Shown: positions 1 to 9,492, counted from the stretch's first letter. The stretch is 64,000 nt of DNA from Ferrithrix thermotolerans DSM 19514 (GCA_945906305.1 CAMDQT010000001.1:124001-188000), one strand, 5' to 3'. Translations and numbers: made by a program. The notes: a model not told the origin generated them from the letters alone.

Positions 1-1
1 C

Positions 2-1978
2 ATCGTCGAGGACGGTGAGGTGAAGATCGTCGACGAGTTCACCGGTCGAACGCTCGAAGGGCGACGTTGGTCCGAGGGCTTGCACCAGGCGGTGGAGGCC
101 AAGGAGGGGGTGCGGGTCAAAGAGGAGAGCCAGACCCTCGCCACCATCACCTTGCAGAACTACTTCCGCATGTACGAAAAGTTGTCGGGCATGACCGGCA
201 CCGCCCAGACCGAAGCCTCGGAGCTGGCCAATACGTACGGGCTACAGGTCGTTCCCATCCCGACCCACCGTCCGATGATACGAAACGACCACAACGACCT
301 GATCTACAAGTCCGAGAGCGGCAAGTTCGATGCGGTGGTCGAGGAGATCGTCGGCGCCTATGAGATCGGCCGGCCGGTCTTGGCGGGCACGGCGAGTGTG
401 GAGCACTCCGAGAAGCTGTCCAAGTTGCTGACCCGCCGCGGCGTCCGCCATGAGGTCCTCAACGCCAAACAGCACTTCCGTGAGGCCGAGATCATCGCCC
501 AGGCGGGCAAGCTTGGAGCGGTGACGGTAGCGACCAACATGGCTGGCCGTGGGGTCGACATTCTGCTTGGCGGCAACCCTGAATTGCTTGCGCTCAGCGA
601 CCTGCGGGCCTCCGGGGTCGATGCCGCGACGCCGGACGAACTGCGCCGCCGTGAGATCACCGGCCGTCGCCTGCACGAGGAGATGACCGAAGCGGGGGTC
701 GATCCCGAGCAACTCGACGCGCTTGCCGGTGACATTGAGGTGGCGGCGGAGCAAGCAGCCAGGCTCGAGGAGTTGATCGGCACCCATGCGGTACGGACCA
801 AGGCCGAGGGCGAGCAGGTGCGAGCCATCGGGGGTCTCCTCGTCGTGGGTACCGAGCGGCACGAATCCCGCCGTATCGACAACCAGCTACGCGGGCGTTC
901 GGGACGCCAGGGCGACCCGGGCGAGAGTCGCTTCTATATCTCCCTCGAGGACGACCTGATGCGGTTGTTCGCCACCGGGATCATGGAACGAGTCATGGGT
1001 GCGGCCTTGCCCGAGGACGTGCCTATCGAGTCTCGGATGGTCACCAAAGCGGTCGAGCGGGCGCAGTCCACCGTCGAGCAGAAGAACGGCGAGATCCGCA
1101 AAAACGTTCTCAAGTACGACGAGGTGATGAACGAACAGCGCAAGGTCATCTATGGCCGACGTGACCAAATCTTGGCGCAAGGCGACCTGCGGGCCGACGT
1201 GCTGTCTGCGTTGGCCGAAGTGGTGGACAATCTGCTCAGCACCTACTGCCCCGGAACCATTGCCGATGAGTGGGAGCGTCACAAGCTGCTGACCGACGCC
1301 AACACGTTCTGGCCGACGGAACTCACCGCGGAGGACCTCGCGGACGTGCTCTCAACGGACGAGATGTATGACCGCCTTGCCGGTGAGGCCACGGCCTATT
1401 ACGAGCAGCGGGAGCGAGTGCTGTCACCGGAGCTCATGCGGGAGGTCGAGCGACGAGTGTTGCTCTCTCTGATCGATCAGCGCTGGCGCGAACACCTCTA
1501 TGAGATGGACTACCTACGCGAAGGCATCGGCTTGCGGGCCATGGGCCAACGCGATCCGCTCACCGAGTGGCAGCGCGAGGGCTTCGATATGTTCTCCCAA
1601 ATGATGCAGTCGGTGAACGAAGATCTCGTGCGGTTGGTGATGCATGCTGACGTGCGGGTGGAGGAAGCGCCCGAGGAGCCCACGGCCGCGCCCCAGACGC
1701 TGCCCGCGGTCAGCAACGTCACGTATCGTTCGTCCGGCAACGACCTCGATAGCGACCATGCACCACCGCCGCTCGCGGTTCCCCGCAAGGGCGCGAGGGC
1801 CAACCCGAATCTGGCTGCCATGACCAAGGTCGTGAGCAACGTCGCGGCGCGTCCTGCGCCGACCGAGCGCATTGGACGGAACGATCCTTGCCCATGTGGT
1901 AGCGGTCGTAAGTACAAGAACTGTTTCGGTACCCCAGGGTGCGCCTCGTCCGGTACCACCACGATGTCGGCGAACTGA
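2..1978 (+). CDS. secA: Preprotein translocase subunit SecA, C-terminal part (5' truncated by window)
   Basis: ATPase motor that drives unfolded preproteins through SecYEG at the inner face of the membrane. The reading frame is open from base 2, so roughly the first third, including the Walker A region, lies outside the window. Visible SecA hallmarks are the TNMAGRGVDI segment, the arginine-finger motif QLRGRSGRQGDPG, the helical scaffold/wing region, and a terminal SEC-C metal-binding motif starting GRNDPCPCGSG. The last motif is odd: the family pattern is CxCx8C followed by His or Cys, but here Phe follows the third Cys, with another Cys five residues further on. The gene stops two bases before the prfB start, which implies co-transcription and probably translational coupling. 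Identity is certain; only the zinc ligand question is open. Confidence 0.97.
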   Translation: MVEDGEVKIVDEFTGRTLEGRRWSEGLHQAVEAKEGVRVKEESQTLATITLQNYFRMYEKLSGMTGTAQTEASELANTYGLQVVPIPTHRPMIRNDHNDLIYKSESGKFDAVVEEIVGAYEIGRPVLAGTASVEHSEKLSKLLTRRGVRHEVLNAKQHFREAEIIAQAGKLGAVTVATNMAGRGVDILLGGNPELLALSDLRASGVDAATPDELRRREITGRRLHEEMTEAGVDPEQLDALAGDIEVAAEQAARLEELIGTHAVRTKAEGEQVRAIGGLLVVGTERHESRRIDNQLRGRSGRQGDPGESRFYISLEDDLMRLFATGIMERVMGAALPEDVPIESRMVTKAVERAQSTVEQKNGEIRKNVLKYDEVMNEQRKVIYGRRDQILAQGDLRADVLSALAEVVDNLLSTYCPGTIADEWERHKLLTDANTFWPTELTAEDLADVLSTDEMYDRLAGEATAYYEQRERVLSPELMREVERRVLLSLIDQRWREHLYEMDYLREGIGLRAMGQRDPLTEWQREGFDMFSQMMQSVNEDLVRLVMHADVRVEEAPEEPTAAPQTLPAVSNVTYRSSGNDLDSDHAPPPLAVPRKGARANPNLAAMTKVVSNVAARPAPTERIGRNDPCPCGSGRKYKNCFGTPGCASSGTTTMSAN

Positions 1979-1980
1979 CC

Positions 1981-3090
1981 GTGCGCGATTTCAGTGATGC
2001 TCTCGCCGAGCTACGCAAGCGTCTCGGCGATGCCGAGCGCTACTTGGCCCTAGAGGAGTTACGCGCCCGCCGGCCCCAACTCGAGACCGAGATGGGCCGC
2101 CCCGACCTGTGGGACGACGCCGAGAACGCCCGTAAGGTTCAGACCGAACTCGCCTCGGTCATGGACGATCTCGATAGCTACGACGCGCTCATGCGGCGGG
2201 TCGAGGACGCAGAAACGCTCTACGAACTCGGGCGCGAGGAACAGGATGATTCCGTCGAGGCCGAGGTGCACGCCATCATCGAGCAGGTGCGGGCAAAGCT
2301 TGATGACCTCGAGCGGCGCTCGTTGTTCACCGAGCCGTACGACGGGTACGACGCGGTGTGCGAAATCCATTCCGGCGCCGGTGGGACCGATGCGCAGGAC
2401 TGGGCCGAGATGTTGTTGCGGATGTATCGCCGCTGGGCGGAGGACAACGGGTTCAGCCTTGAGGTGGAGAGTGTCAGCGAAGGCCAAGAAGCGGGCCTGT
2501 TGTCGGCGGAATTCTTGGTCAAGGGCCGTAACGCCTTTGGCATGCTCAAGGCCGAGCGCGGCACCCACCGGCTGGTACGGATCTCGCCGTTCGATAACAA
2601 TGCCCGCCGCCAAACGGCGTTTGCCGGGCTGACCGTGGTGCCGCTCATCGAGGACGATGGCGAGGTCACCATCGATGAGAAGGACCTCCGTATCGATGTG
2701 TACCGTTCCTCCGGCGCCGGTGGTCAGCACATCAACACCACCGACTCCGCGGTGCGAATCACCCATATGCCCAGCGGCATCGTGGTGTCCTGTCAGGTGG
2801 AGCGCTCCCAGATCCAAAACCGTGAACGCGCTATGCATGCGCTGCGAGCCCGACTCGCTGACCGTCAGCGTCAGGAGCGCGACGAGAAGATCAACGCCCT
2901 CGCCGGGGAGAAGAAGAAGGTCGAGTGGGGCAGTCAGATCCGCTCCTATGTGCTCCAGCCCTATCAAATGGTCAAGGACGAGCGTTCCGGACACCAGACC
3001 TCGGGGGTCGACGCGGTGCTCGATGGCGACGTTCAACCTTTTATCGACGCATACCTGCAGTGGCAAAGAGCAGCCGCGCTGAGCGGTTGA
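1981..3090 (+). CDS. prfB: Peptide chain release factor 2
   Basis: Recognises UGA and UAA stop codons in the ribosomal A site and triggers peptide release. The 369-residue product has the stop-codon recognition tripeptide SPF (within RISPFDNN) and the peptidyl-transferase motif GGQ (SSGAGGQHINTT). I chose the GTG at 1981, two bases after the secA stop, because it gives the expected N-terminus (RDFSDALAEL); an in-frame upstream start at 1939 would lie inside secA. The frame is continuous from the start, so the programmed +1 frameshift that autoregulates prfB in many bacteria is absent here. It sits in the common actinobacterial order secA, prfB, ftsE, ftsX. Confidence 0.96.
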   Translation: MRDFSDALAELRKRLGDAERYLALEELRARRPQLETEMGRPDLWDDAENARKVQTELASVMDDLDSYDALMRRVEDAETLYELGREEQDDSVEAEVHAIIEQVRAKLDDLERRSLFTEPYDGYDAVCEIHSGAGGTDAQDWAEMLLRMYRRWAEDNGFSLEVESVSEGQEAGLLSAEFLVKGRNAFGMLKAERGTHRLVRISPFDNNARRQTAFAGLTVVPLIEDDGEVTIDEKDLRIDVYRSSGAGGQHINTTDSAVRITHMPSGIVVSCQVERSQIQNRERAMHALRARLADRQRQERDEKINALAGEKKKVEWGSQIRSYVLQPYQMVKDERSGHQTSGVDAVLDGDVQPFIDAYLQWQRAAALSG

Positions 3091-3296
3091 GTCCTGCGCC
3101 GATTTCGCCGTGCGGGCCGCTGACGGGCAAAGCCAGCCCGGGCGGGGACTGTTACCGAGCGGTGCGTTGGTAGCGTGATCAGGACCATCCACCGGGGGTC
3201 GGACGCCTTCCCTTAGCCTTTCTCGAAACGGATTGATGGAGCTTTGCCGACCGGTGCCACCTTGGTTGCCCGACTCGAAGCGCAACGACGCTCACC
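3091..3296. other. Noncoding gap between prfB and ftsE
   Basis: A 206-base gap that is long for this compact region and is a likely place for an ftsEX promoter. No convincing paired -35/-10 boxes were found: TTACCG near 3151 and TAGCGT near 3171 are only 13 bases apart. No strong hairpin with a T-tract was seen either, so a terminator for secA-prfB is not supported. Confidence 0.4.
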
Positions 3297-3974
3297 ATGA
3301 TCAAGCTCGAAAACGTCACCAAGATCTACAAGGGCGAAGTCCCGGCGTTGCGCGATGCGAACGTCAATATCGACAAGGGCGAGTTCGTCTTCCTTGTCGG
3401 TGCCTCCGGATCGGGTAAGTCAACGTTCATCCGCCTGCTTAACAAGGAGGAGGAGCCGACCCAAGGTCGTATCTTCGTCGCGGGCAAAGACATCGGTGCG
3501 CTCAACGGTTGGAAGGTTCCCTACCTGCGCCGCAATATCGGCTATGTCTTTCAGGACTTCAAGCTTTTGCCGACCAAGACGGTGTTCGAAAATGTGGCGT
3601 TCGCCCTCGAGGTGATCGGCCGTCCGTCTCACGTCATCAAGTCGCAGGTCCCTGCGATCCTCGAACTCGTCGGGCTCACCAAGAAGGTCGACAGCTTCCC
3701 CGGGGAGCTTTCCGGCGGTGAGCAGCAGCGGGTGTCCGTCGCTCGGGCCTTCGTGAACCGGCCACTTATCCTGCTCGCCGACGAGCCCACCGGCAACCTC
3801 GATCCCGCCACCTCGGTGGGCATCATGCGGCTGCTCGACCGCATCAACCGCACCGGCACCACCGTGGTGATGGCCACCCACGACCGCGGCATCGTGGATA
3901 CCATGCGTCGCCGGGTCATTGAGCTCGACAAGGGCCATATTGTCCGCGACCAGTCGCGCGGCGTCTACGAGTAG
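3297..3974 (+). CDS. ftsE: Cell division ATP-binding protein FtsE
   Basis: ABC-type ATPase that works with FtsX at the septum to control cell-wall hydrolases during division. The 225-residue protein has Walker [10 protein letters not shown] (residues 35-43), Q-loop Gln near 86, signature LSGGEQQRV (138-146), Walker B LILLADEP (157-164) and the switch His at 195 (ATHD). The length matches the family exactly. It is followed after 11 bases by ftsX on the same strand, the normal two-gene operon. The FtsX partner next door separates it from the many other MacB/LolD-type ATPases, which it resembles in sequence. Confidence 0.96.
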   Translation: MIKLENVTKIYKGEVPALRDANVNIDKGEFVFLVGASGSGKSTFIRLLNKEEEPTQGRIFVAGKDIGALNGWKVPYLRRNIGYVFQDFKLLPTKTVFENVAFALEVIGRPSHVIKSQVPAILELVGLTKKVDSFPGELSGGEQQRVSVARAFVNRPLILLADEPTGNLDPATSVGIMRLLDRINRTGTTVVMATHDRGIVDTMRRRVIELDKGHIVRDQSRGVYE

Positions 3975-3985
3975 GCGGTCCGACC

Positions 3986-4882
3986 ATGGCCATGAACATC
4001 CGCTACGTCGCCCGTGAGACCGGCACCAACCTGCGACGAAACTTCAGCCTCACCTTGGCGTCGGTCGTCACGGTGGCGGTGTCGCTGACCCTTTTTGGCG
4101 CCGCGTTGGTATTTGCCCAAGGGGTCGGCAACATGACGGCGCGCTGGAAGGGCGGCATCGAGTTCATCGTCTTCATGCAGCCCTCGGCCACCCAGGAGCA
4201 ACTCGACAGCGTCCAGCGGGCTCTGGAGGACAACCCCGAGGTCACCCAGGTGTCCTACGTCGATAAACCGGCGGCGTACGAAGAGTTCAAACAACTTTTC
4301 GCCCGTTCCAAGGACATGGTCGAGGCAGTTGACGAGAACGCCATGCCACCGTCGTTCCGGGTTGCGCCGGCCACCTCTGATGCCGATGTCATCCAGGCTC
4401 TGGGGCAGGCCTTCCAAAAGAAGGCCGGGGTGCGGGAGGTGGTGTTCGCCTTCGAGACGGTGCGCACCATGCAGCGGATCACCCGTATTGCCTCAATCGT
4501 CATTGTGGGCGTGGCCGTTTTCTTGCTGGTGGCAGCGGTACTGCTGATCCTCAACACGATCCGCATGGCCATGTTTGCCCGACGTCGCGAGATTGAGGTC
4601 ATGAAGCTGGTCGGGGCCACGAACTGGTTCATCCGGGTGCCATTCATGATCGAGGGTCTGGTGCACGGCATCGTTGGCGCCGCGGTCGCCATCGTCGGGG
4701 TACAGGGATTGAATTGGGCTTTCGATCGTGGTCTGTCGAACAACCGCGACCTGAAGATCTTCCAGGGTTTTGTCATCAGCGGTAGCCAGATGAGCTTTAC
4801 AACCTTGCTGCTGGTTGGCCTGGGGTGTCTCATTGGGGCGTTGGGTTCGGGTATCGCGGTGAGCCGCTTCCTCGACGTGTGA
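3986..4882 (+). CDS. ftsX: Cell division permease-like protein FtsX
   Basis: Membrane partner of FtsE that transmits ATP-driven conformational change to peptidoglycan hydrolases outside the cell. The 298-residue product shows the standard layout: a short cytoplasmic N-terminus, a membrane helix at about residues 21-44, an extracytoplasmic domain to about 165, then three more helices (about 170-192, 220-240 and 272-292). The conserved cytoplasmic segment RRREIEVMKLVGAT lies between the second and third. Start ATG at 3986, or ATG at 3992, are both possible. In relatives smpB and ssrA often follow; here they lie 23 kb away on the opposite strand. Confidence 0.95.
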   Translation: MAMNIRYVARETGTNLRRNFSLTLASVVTVAVSLTLFGAALVFAQGVGNMTARWKGGIEFIVFMQPSATQEQLDSVQRALEDNPEVTQVSYVDKPAAYEEFKQLFARSKDMVEAVDENAMPPSFRVAPATSDADVIQALGQAFQKKAGVREVVFAFETVRTMQRITRIASIVIVGVAVFLLVAAVLLILNTIRMAMFARRREIEVMKLVGATNWFIRVPFMIEGLVHGIVGAAVAIVGVQGLNWAFDRGLSNNRDLKIFQGFVISGSQMSFTTLLLVGLGCLIGALGSGIAVSRFLDV

Positions 4883-4941
4883 GCGTCGAGTTGTCCTCGC
4901 CCGACTGGCGAAGGATCTGTTCTGAGGAGTAGGCCGTCGGG

Positions 4942-5796
4942 ATGGCCTACGAAACGATCCTGTACGACGTGAGTGACCGCGTCCTGACCATCACCATGAA
5001 CCGCCCCGACCGGCTCAACGCGTTCAACGAGCAGATGCGTGTCGAGATGACCGACGCCTTCGATCGTGCCGACGCCGATGATGACGTGCGGGCCATCATC
5101 ATCACCGGAGCTGGGCGTGGGTTCTGTGCTGGCGCGGACCTCGGCCGGGGCAAGGACACGTTCAACTACGACGGCAGGGAGCGTGAGGAGGTCTGGAACC
5201 GTGACGGGGGTGGCCTGCTGACCTTACGAATCTTCGACATCAACAAGCCGATCATCGCCGCGGTGAACGGTCCTGCCGTCGGAATCGGCGTGACGATGCA
5301 GTTGCCGATGGACATTCGCATCGCCTCGGAGTCCGCTCGGTTCGGGTTCGTATTCTCCCGCCGGGGCATTGTGCCAGAGGCGTGTTCGAGCTGGTTTCTT
5401 CCCCGGGTGGTGGGCATCTCCAAGGCCCTTGAGTGGACCTATAGCGGTCGGGTCTTTTCCGCTCAGGAGGCGCTCGAAGGTGGTCTGGTCTCCAAGGTGG
5501 TGTCCGAGGACGAGTTGCTGCCAACCGCCCGGGCGATGGCGCTGGAGATAGCGGAGAACACCTCGGCGCTCTCGGTGACGCTGATCCGCCACATGATGTG
5601 GAAGTTGCTCGGTGCGGATCATCCGATGGAGGCCCACAAGCTCGACTCGCGGGGGGTGCAGTCCCTCGGCCGCGGTCCCGACGCTGCCGAAGGGGTCAGC
5701 AGCTTCCTCGAAAAGCGCCCGGCGAAGTTCACCGGCAAGCCCAGTAGTGATCTGCCCGGCTACTTCCCGTGGTGGACTGAGCGCGAATTCAGCTGA
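4942..5796 (+). CDS. Enoyl-CoA hydratase/isomerase family protein
   Basis: Crotonase-fold enzyme of 284 residues, likely acting on an acyl-CoA ester in fatty-acid or related catabolism. The N-terminus (TITMNRPDRLNAFN) and the oxyanion-hole segments GAGRGFCAGADL (about 55-66) and NGPAVGIGVT (about 110-119) are typical. The second catalytic loop reads SRRGIVPEACSSW, where classical hydratases have a Glu at this site, so hydration is plausible but isomerase or other crotonase chemistry cannot be excluded. It follows ftsX by 59 bases and converges with the next gene, so it may be read through from ftsEX or have its own weak promoter. The substrate is unknown. Confidence 0.9.
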   Translation: MAYETILYDVSDRVLTITMNRPDRLNAFNEQMRVEMTDAFDRADADDDVRAIIITGAGRGFCAGADLGRGKDTFNYDGREREEVWNRDGGGLLTLRIFDINKPIIAAVNGPAVGIGVTMQLPMDIRIASESARFGFVFSRRGIVPEACSSWFLPRVVGISKALEWTYSGRVFSAQEALEGGLVSKVVSEDELLPTARAMALEIAENTSALSVTLIRHMMWKLLGADHPMEAHKLDSRGVQSLGRGPDAAEGVSSFLEKRPAKFTGKPSSDLPGYFPWWTEREFS

Positions 5797-5843
5797 AGCT
5801 CTCGCCGCAACTCGGCAGTGACCTCGACGACTGGCCGGTGTCG

Positions 5844-6758
5844 CTAGGACGCGGCCGGACCCGGCTCCGCCTGCGCTGACTGTTCCTCGACCAACTTCAG
5901 TGCCGGTGGTTGCGCGCCGAGCGTGAGGCCGAGGGCACCGAGTACCAGCCGAGCCGCGGGCTGGACCAGCAGCGGATCGGAGAGCGGGGCGAGCACAATG
6001 CGAAGCTCGCGGCGGGCGAAGCGGGGTAGCAAGCCGGCTGCGGCAGAGATCAACACGCCGTAGGCCGGGCGCAGGTAGAGGGGGAGCGGCGGCCACGCCA
6101 CATAGCGCACCGCTTGGCGGGCGCTGGCGGTGACCTGCAGCTCAGGCCGGAAGTCGAGGAGGACCTGGCGCAGTTCGGCGCGGTCCTGCGGCGGGTCCAC
6201 GACGCCGAGCCGGCTGGCGATCTGGGCCGTCTCGGCGACGTAACGGTCGGCGTCGAGGGGTTCGAGCGTGCTGCCGCCGTAGCGTTGGTAGGCCCGCAGG
6301 AAGCTGTCGACCTCGCAGGCGTGGACCCAGGCCAGTAGGTGTGGGTCGTTGGCCCGGTAGGGCCGTCCGTCTGCGGCAACGCCCTCGACAGCGTCGTGAA
6401 TGGTGCGAACTCGTCTGATGAGCGCCTCCGCCGCGGACGTTGATCCATAGGTGGTCACGGCAATGAAAGCTGCCGTGCGTCCCAGACGCCCCCACGGGTC
6501 ATGCCGGTAGTCTGAGTGCTCGGCCACCCCGGCCATGGCCAGCGGGTGCAGCGTCTGAAGCAGTAACGCCCGCAGGCCCCCGATCAGACCACAGCGATCT
6601 GCGTGGACCCGCCACACCACGTCGTTTGGTCCGAATAATCCGGGATCGGCCGCGCTGCGCCGGAATGACTCCGGCTTCAGCGGTTGTGTCCCCAAGAGCC
6701 CGCGCACATCCTCGCCGAGGACGTGTCGGATGCGATCGAGCACAGGGGGAAGCGGCAT
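5844..6758 (-). CDS. Oxygenase MpaB family protein (DUF2236)
   Basis: A 304-residue protein of the DUF2236/MpaB/latex-clearing-protein superfamily, putative haem-dependent oxygenases. Family features visible are the N-terminal WRVHADRCG, the helix LRALLLQTLHPLAMAGVAEHSDY, the RTAAFIAVTTYG segment and HLLAWVHACEVDSFL with its conserved His. Substrate unknown; relatives act on polyisoprene or meroterpenoid side chains, but many are uncharacterised. ATG at 6758 is used; an in-frame GTG at 6764 is equally possible and neither has a clear ribosome-binding site. It converges with the enoyl-CoA hydratase and shares its strand with the TIR-TPR gene, 79 bases away. Confidence 0.85.
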   Translation of the reverse strand: MPLPPVLDRIRHVLGEDVRGLLGTQPLKPESFRRSAADPGLFGPNDVVWRVHADRCGLIGGLRALLLQTLHPLAMAGVAEHSDYRHDPWGRLGRTAAFIAVTTYGSTSAAEALIRRVRTIHDAVEGVAADGRPYRANDPHLLAWVHACEVDSFLRAYQRYGGSTLEPLDADRYVAETAQIASRLGVVDPPQDRAELRQVLLDFRPELQVTASARQAVRYVAWPPLPLYLRPAYGVLISAAAGLLPRFARRELRIVLAPLSDPLLVQPAARLVLGALGLTLGAQPPALKLVEEQSAQAEPGPAAS

Positions 6759-6837
6759 CAGCACATCAGCGTAGGCAGCGCCCCGGCCCGACGCCTAGCC
6801 GCCCCAGGCCACCAAACCCTATGCCCACTGGGGTCGC

Positions 6838-8553
6838 TCAGCGCGGCCAAGGAAGGAACCGGAACCGCCGCTGGGCACGACGGTGGACCGTGTCGCGCCG
6901 TTCGACACCCGTGGTGAGCGGAACACCACCCTCAACCTCGGTGTCAACCACGTCGGTGCTAGGCGGCGGGCTCGACGCAGTGGCCTCGGTTGAAGGCAGG
7001 GCGAGGTGCCCGTCGGTGTGGCGCTGCGCGTTGAGCTCCGCCAGGGTTGCCTCGACGTCGGTGACGGCGGTGGCGGTCCATCGCCCCTCTGGCGAGCGTC
7101 TCGCCGCGCTCGTGCCCCCGAAGGCAAGATTGGCCCTAGTCGTCGAGGTGTAGGGGTGCTCTGGCCCGAGCGCCCGCTCGCAATCCGCCACGGTCATGGC
7201 CCGGGCTTCGTCGGCCTCGTCATGTCGCCCGAGCGCAGCCAGGCTGTTGGCCAGGTTGTTGCGGGCGGCGATGGTGTGCGGGTTGTCCGGGCCGAAAAGG
7301 CGTTCGCGGCCACGCAGCACCTCCTGGCGAAGGCTGAGCGCCTCCTCATGTCGCTCGAAGTCGGCGTAGCTGTTGGCCAAGTTGTTCAAGGCGCTCAGTG
7401 TGGCGGCATCGTCGGGGCCCAAGGTCCGCAATCGTGTTTGTGCGGCCGCCTCACGCAGTTCGAGGGCCTGGCGGCTCTGACCGAGAGCGGCCAGGCTATT
7501 GGCAAGATTGCCCTGTGCGCTGAGGGTGCGGGGATGGTCCGCCCCGAGCACGGCCTCGCGGCTGGCCACCACCTGGCGTCGGAGATCGAATGCCGCGTCG
7601 TGCCGCCCGAGATCGACGTGGCTGTTGGCGAGATGGTGCTTCGCGGAGATGGTTGCAGGGTCCGCCTCGCCGTAGCGGCGGGCGCTGTCCTCGAGGACGT
7701 CAGCGAGCATTTGGTTGGCTCGGAGCAAACTTCCCGTGGCCCGCATCAGCGCCGCCAGTTCGGTCCGTGCTGCGAGCGTGCGCAGATCATCGGTGCCGTA
7801 GGCGAGGCTGGCTCCTCGGACGAGTTCCTCCAGCCGAGTCACCGCGACCGACGCAGATTCTGACCATTCGAGGGCCGGTGGGATCGTTGGCCCGGCGCGT
7901 TCGTTGGTGTCTTCAGGGTGCGCCGAGCGGCCGGATTCACCGTTTTGGGGTGAGGTGGGAGCGCCCGGACCGAGGAGGCCGGCCCGAGGGTGGGTGCTCG
8001 GCGGGGGCAGGTCTATTGCGGCGTGGGGAGAGAGCACCGCTAGTCCTGGCCAGGGAGGCGGGAACGGCTCGCTGTCATCTCTGTTCGGAGCGGGCCACCC
8101 GGGAAGCGCCGTAGCTACGGCCTGGAGCAGCATCTGCCGGGAGGCGGTGTGGTCGTCACGAGCCTCGAACATCGGGGCACAGGAAGCGTCGCCCCATTCC
8201 GCGGGCAGGGTCAGGTCTTCGATGAGCACCACTACCAACGGCGCCGCGTCAGGATCCACCTGGTCGAGGTCGAGAACGTCTCCGCTGTGTTGGAGTAGGC
8301 CATCGGAGGCAATGACCAGTTGGGCGGTGCCGGCGCGGCGAAGCCGTGCCACCGCCTCCAACGCAGCCGGTCCGGGCTCGACGGGCGGGGCGAGGATGCA
8401 GTAGCGACGGCCAAACTCGCCCAGTTGGTCCGCGACCCAATCGGCCCAATCCCGATCCTCGGCCACGAAGGAGACGAGTAACTCCGCCTGATCGCTAGTC
8501 GTGGCCGGAGGGCGTGCTGAGGCAAGGTCGTGGACATCGTGCACGTCACTCAT
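6838..8553 (-). CDS. TIR-like domain protein with tetratricopeptide repeats
   Basis: A 571-residue cytoplasmic protein. Residues about 20-150 resemble a TIR domain (LVSFVAEDRDWADWVADQL, then a strand-helix series ending LVIASDGLLQ). After a Pro-rich linker, residues about 235-480 carry roughly five 42-residue TPR units of the kinesin-light-chain type, recognisable by repeated NLANSLAALGRHDEA-like and LGPDHP-like segments. The C-terminal ~90 residues are low complexity. The start at 8553 is preferred over 8598 because AGGAG lies 10 bases upstream. The usual TIR NADase Glu (a WxxxE-like site after the third strand) is not evident, so a binding or scaffold role is more likely than NAD hydrolysis. 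Related architectures occur in actinobacterial signalling and defence loci; the role here is not known. Confidence 0.75.
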   Translation of the reverse strand: MSDVHDVHDLASARPPATTSDQAELLVSFVAEDRDWADWVADQLGEFGRRYCILAPPVEPGPAALEAVARLRRAGTAQLVIASDGLLQHSGDVLDLDQVDPDAAPLVVVLIEDLTLPAEWGDASCAPMFEARDDHTASRQMLLQAVATALPGWPAPNRDDSEPFPPPWPGLAVLSPHAAIDLPPPSTHPRAGLLGPGAPTSPQNGESGRSAHPEDTNERAGPTIPPALEWSESASVAVTRLEELVRGASLAYGTDDLRTLAARTELAALMRATGSLLRANQMLADVLEDSARRYGEADPATISAKHHLANSHVDLGRHDAAFDLRRQVVASREAVLGADHPRTLSAQGNLANSLAALGQSRQALELREAAAQTRLRTLGPDDAATLSALNNLANSYADFERHEEALSLRQEVLRGRERLFGPDNPHTIAARNNLANSLAALGRHDEADEARAMTVADCERALGPEHPYTSTTRANLAFGGTSAARRSPEGRWTATAVTDVEATLAELNAQRHTDGHLALPSTEATASSPPPSTDVVDTEVEGGVPLTTGVERRDTVHRRAQRRFRFLPWPR

Positions 8554-8640
8554 GCCGTTTGGGCTCCTGGCGCCTTCCCTTGATGTTGCGCGCAGCATAG
8601 GGCGGTATTTCCCCCAAATGGGGTACCGGTGTGCGTACGC

Positions 8641-9492
8641 CTACGGCCTTTCCGATCCAGCCGGACTTGGACCTCCGCCGCTCGACGCTTCAGAACATGG
8701 CCCCGCGCCCTGGCCCGAGGTGTGGCTGTCCTGAGAGCGGGGCCCGCGCTGCACGGACACCGTGACGACGTCGGCCAGCGTAAACAGGTAGTCCAACGTC
8801 ACCACCACGAACAGCGATTCGCCGACCAGTTTCCCCCCTTCCCTGATGTTGGCGAGAAACAGGAATGTCAAGCTCTGGTTCCCCGCCCCCGCCCCCGCGC
8901 CCGTGCTGTTCGCGCTGGCTGCCAGACCGAGGATCAACTCCAACCCCAGCGTTGATCCGACGAGTAGTAACGCGGCCAGGAGGAACTGCCGTCGCATCGA
9001 GGCCGACAGCAGGGTCGCGAGGCGGCGAAAGATGACCGCACCAAGCGCGACGACGACGAGGGCCGGTAGCACCCACTCAAACTGCACAACGCCCGCTGCC
9101 GGGCTGCCGAGCATCTGTCGAAGGGGGCTCGAGACCTGCTCATGGATACCGAGGAAGTCGTCAACCGCGAACAGCAGGAACATCGCGCTGATGGCACACC
9201 ACGAGCTGCCGTGAGGCAACTCGCGTCGCTGGTGCAGCCGGGCTATCAATGCCGCGATGGCGCAGGTGCCCAGGAGCAACACGATGCTCCATGCGGTGGG
9301 AACGCTGCGTTCGACTCGCGCATCAAAGTTGCGCAGCAACCGCAGCGACAACCGTTCGAGCGGCAAGGTGCGGCCGATAGGCGAGGCCTTGGCGATAACC
9401 CCCAACGCGAAGCTTGTTGCGGTGAGGGTGACGGCGATGTGGAGTAGAACACGTCGCGCCAAACGAGAATCGAGACGCAGCGCGATCATCAT
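8641..9492 (-). CDS. Integral membrane protein of unknown function
   Basis: I do not recognise the family. The 283-residue product has about six or seven predicted membrane helices: near residues 12-33, 66-86, 100-120, 140-158, 165-187 and 205-250. A conserved-looking acidic motif, AVDDFLGIHEQ, follows the third helix and could be functional. A Gly/Ala repeat (TGAGAGAGN) and a Ser/Gly-rich tail are low complexity. ATG at 9492 (or 9489) is chosen because anything upstream would run through the 3' end of the flavin oxidoreductase gene. It lies 65 bases downstream of that gene on the same strand and could be co-transcribed with it. Confidence 0.65.
   Translation of the reverse strand: MMIALRLDSRLARRVLLHIAVTLTATSFALGVIAKASPIGRTLPLERLSLRLLRNFDARVERSVPTAWSIVLLLGTCAIAALIARLHQRRELPHGSSWCAISAMFLLFAVDDFLGIHEQVSSPLRQMLGSPAAGVVQFEWVLPALVVVALGAVIFRRLATLLSASMRRQFLLAALLLVGSTLGLELILGLAASANSTGAGAGAGNQSLTFLFLANIREGGKLVGESLFVVVTLDYLFTLADVVTVSVQRGPRSQDSHTSGQGAGPCSEASSGGGPSPAGSERP

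Noticed and set aside
1939-2050. Possible programmed frameshift in prfB
   Set aside because: The frame is continuous from the start codon and no in-frame UGA with slippery CUU is present near codon 25.
2059-3285. Minus-strand open frame of 408 codons opposite prfB
   Set aside because: Antisense to an unmistakable release factor gene; no recognisable domain.
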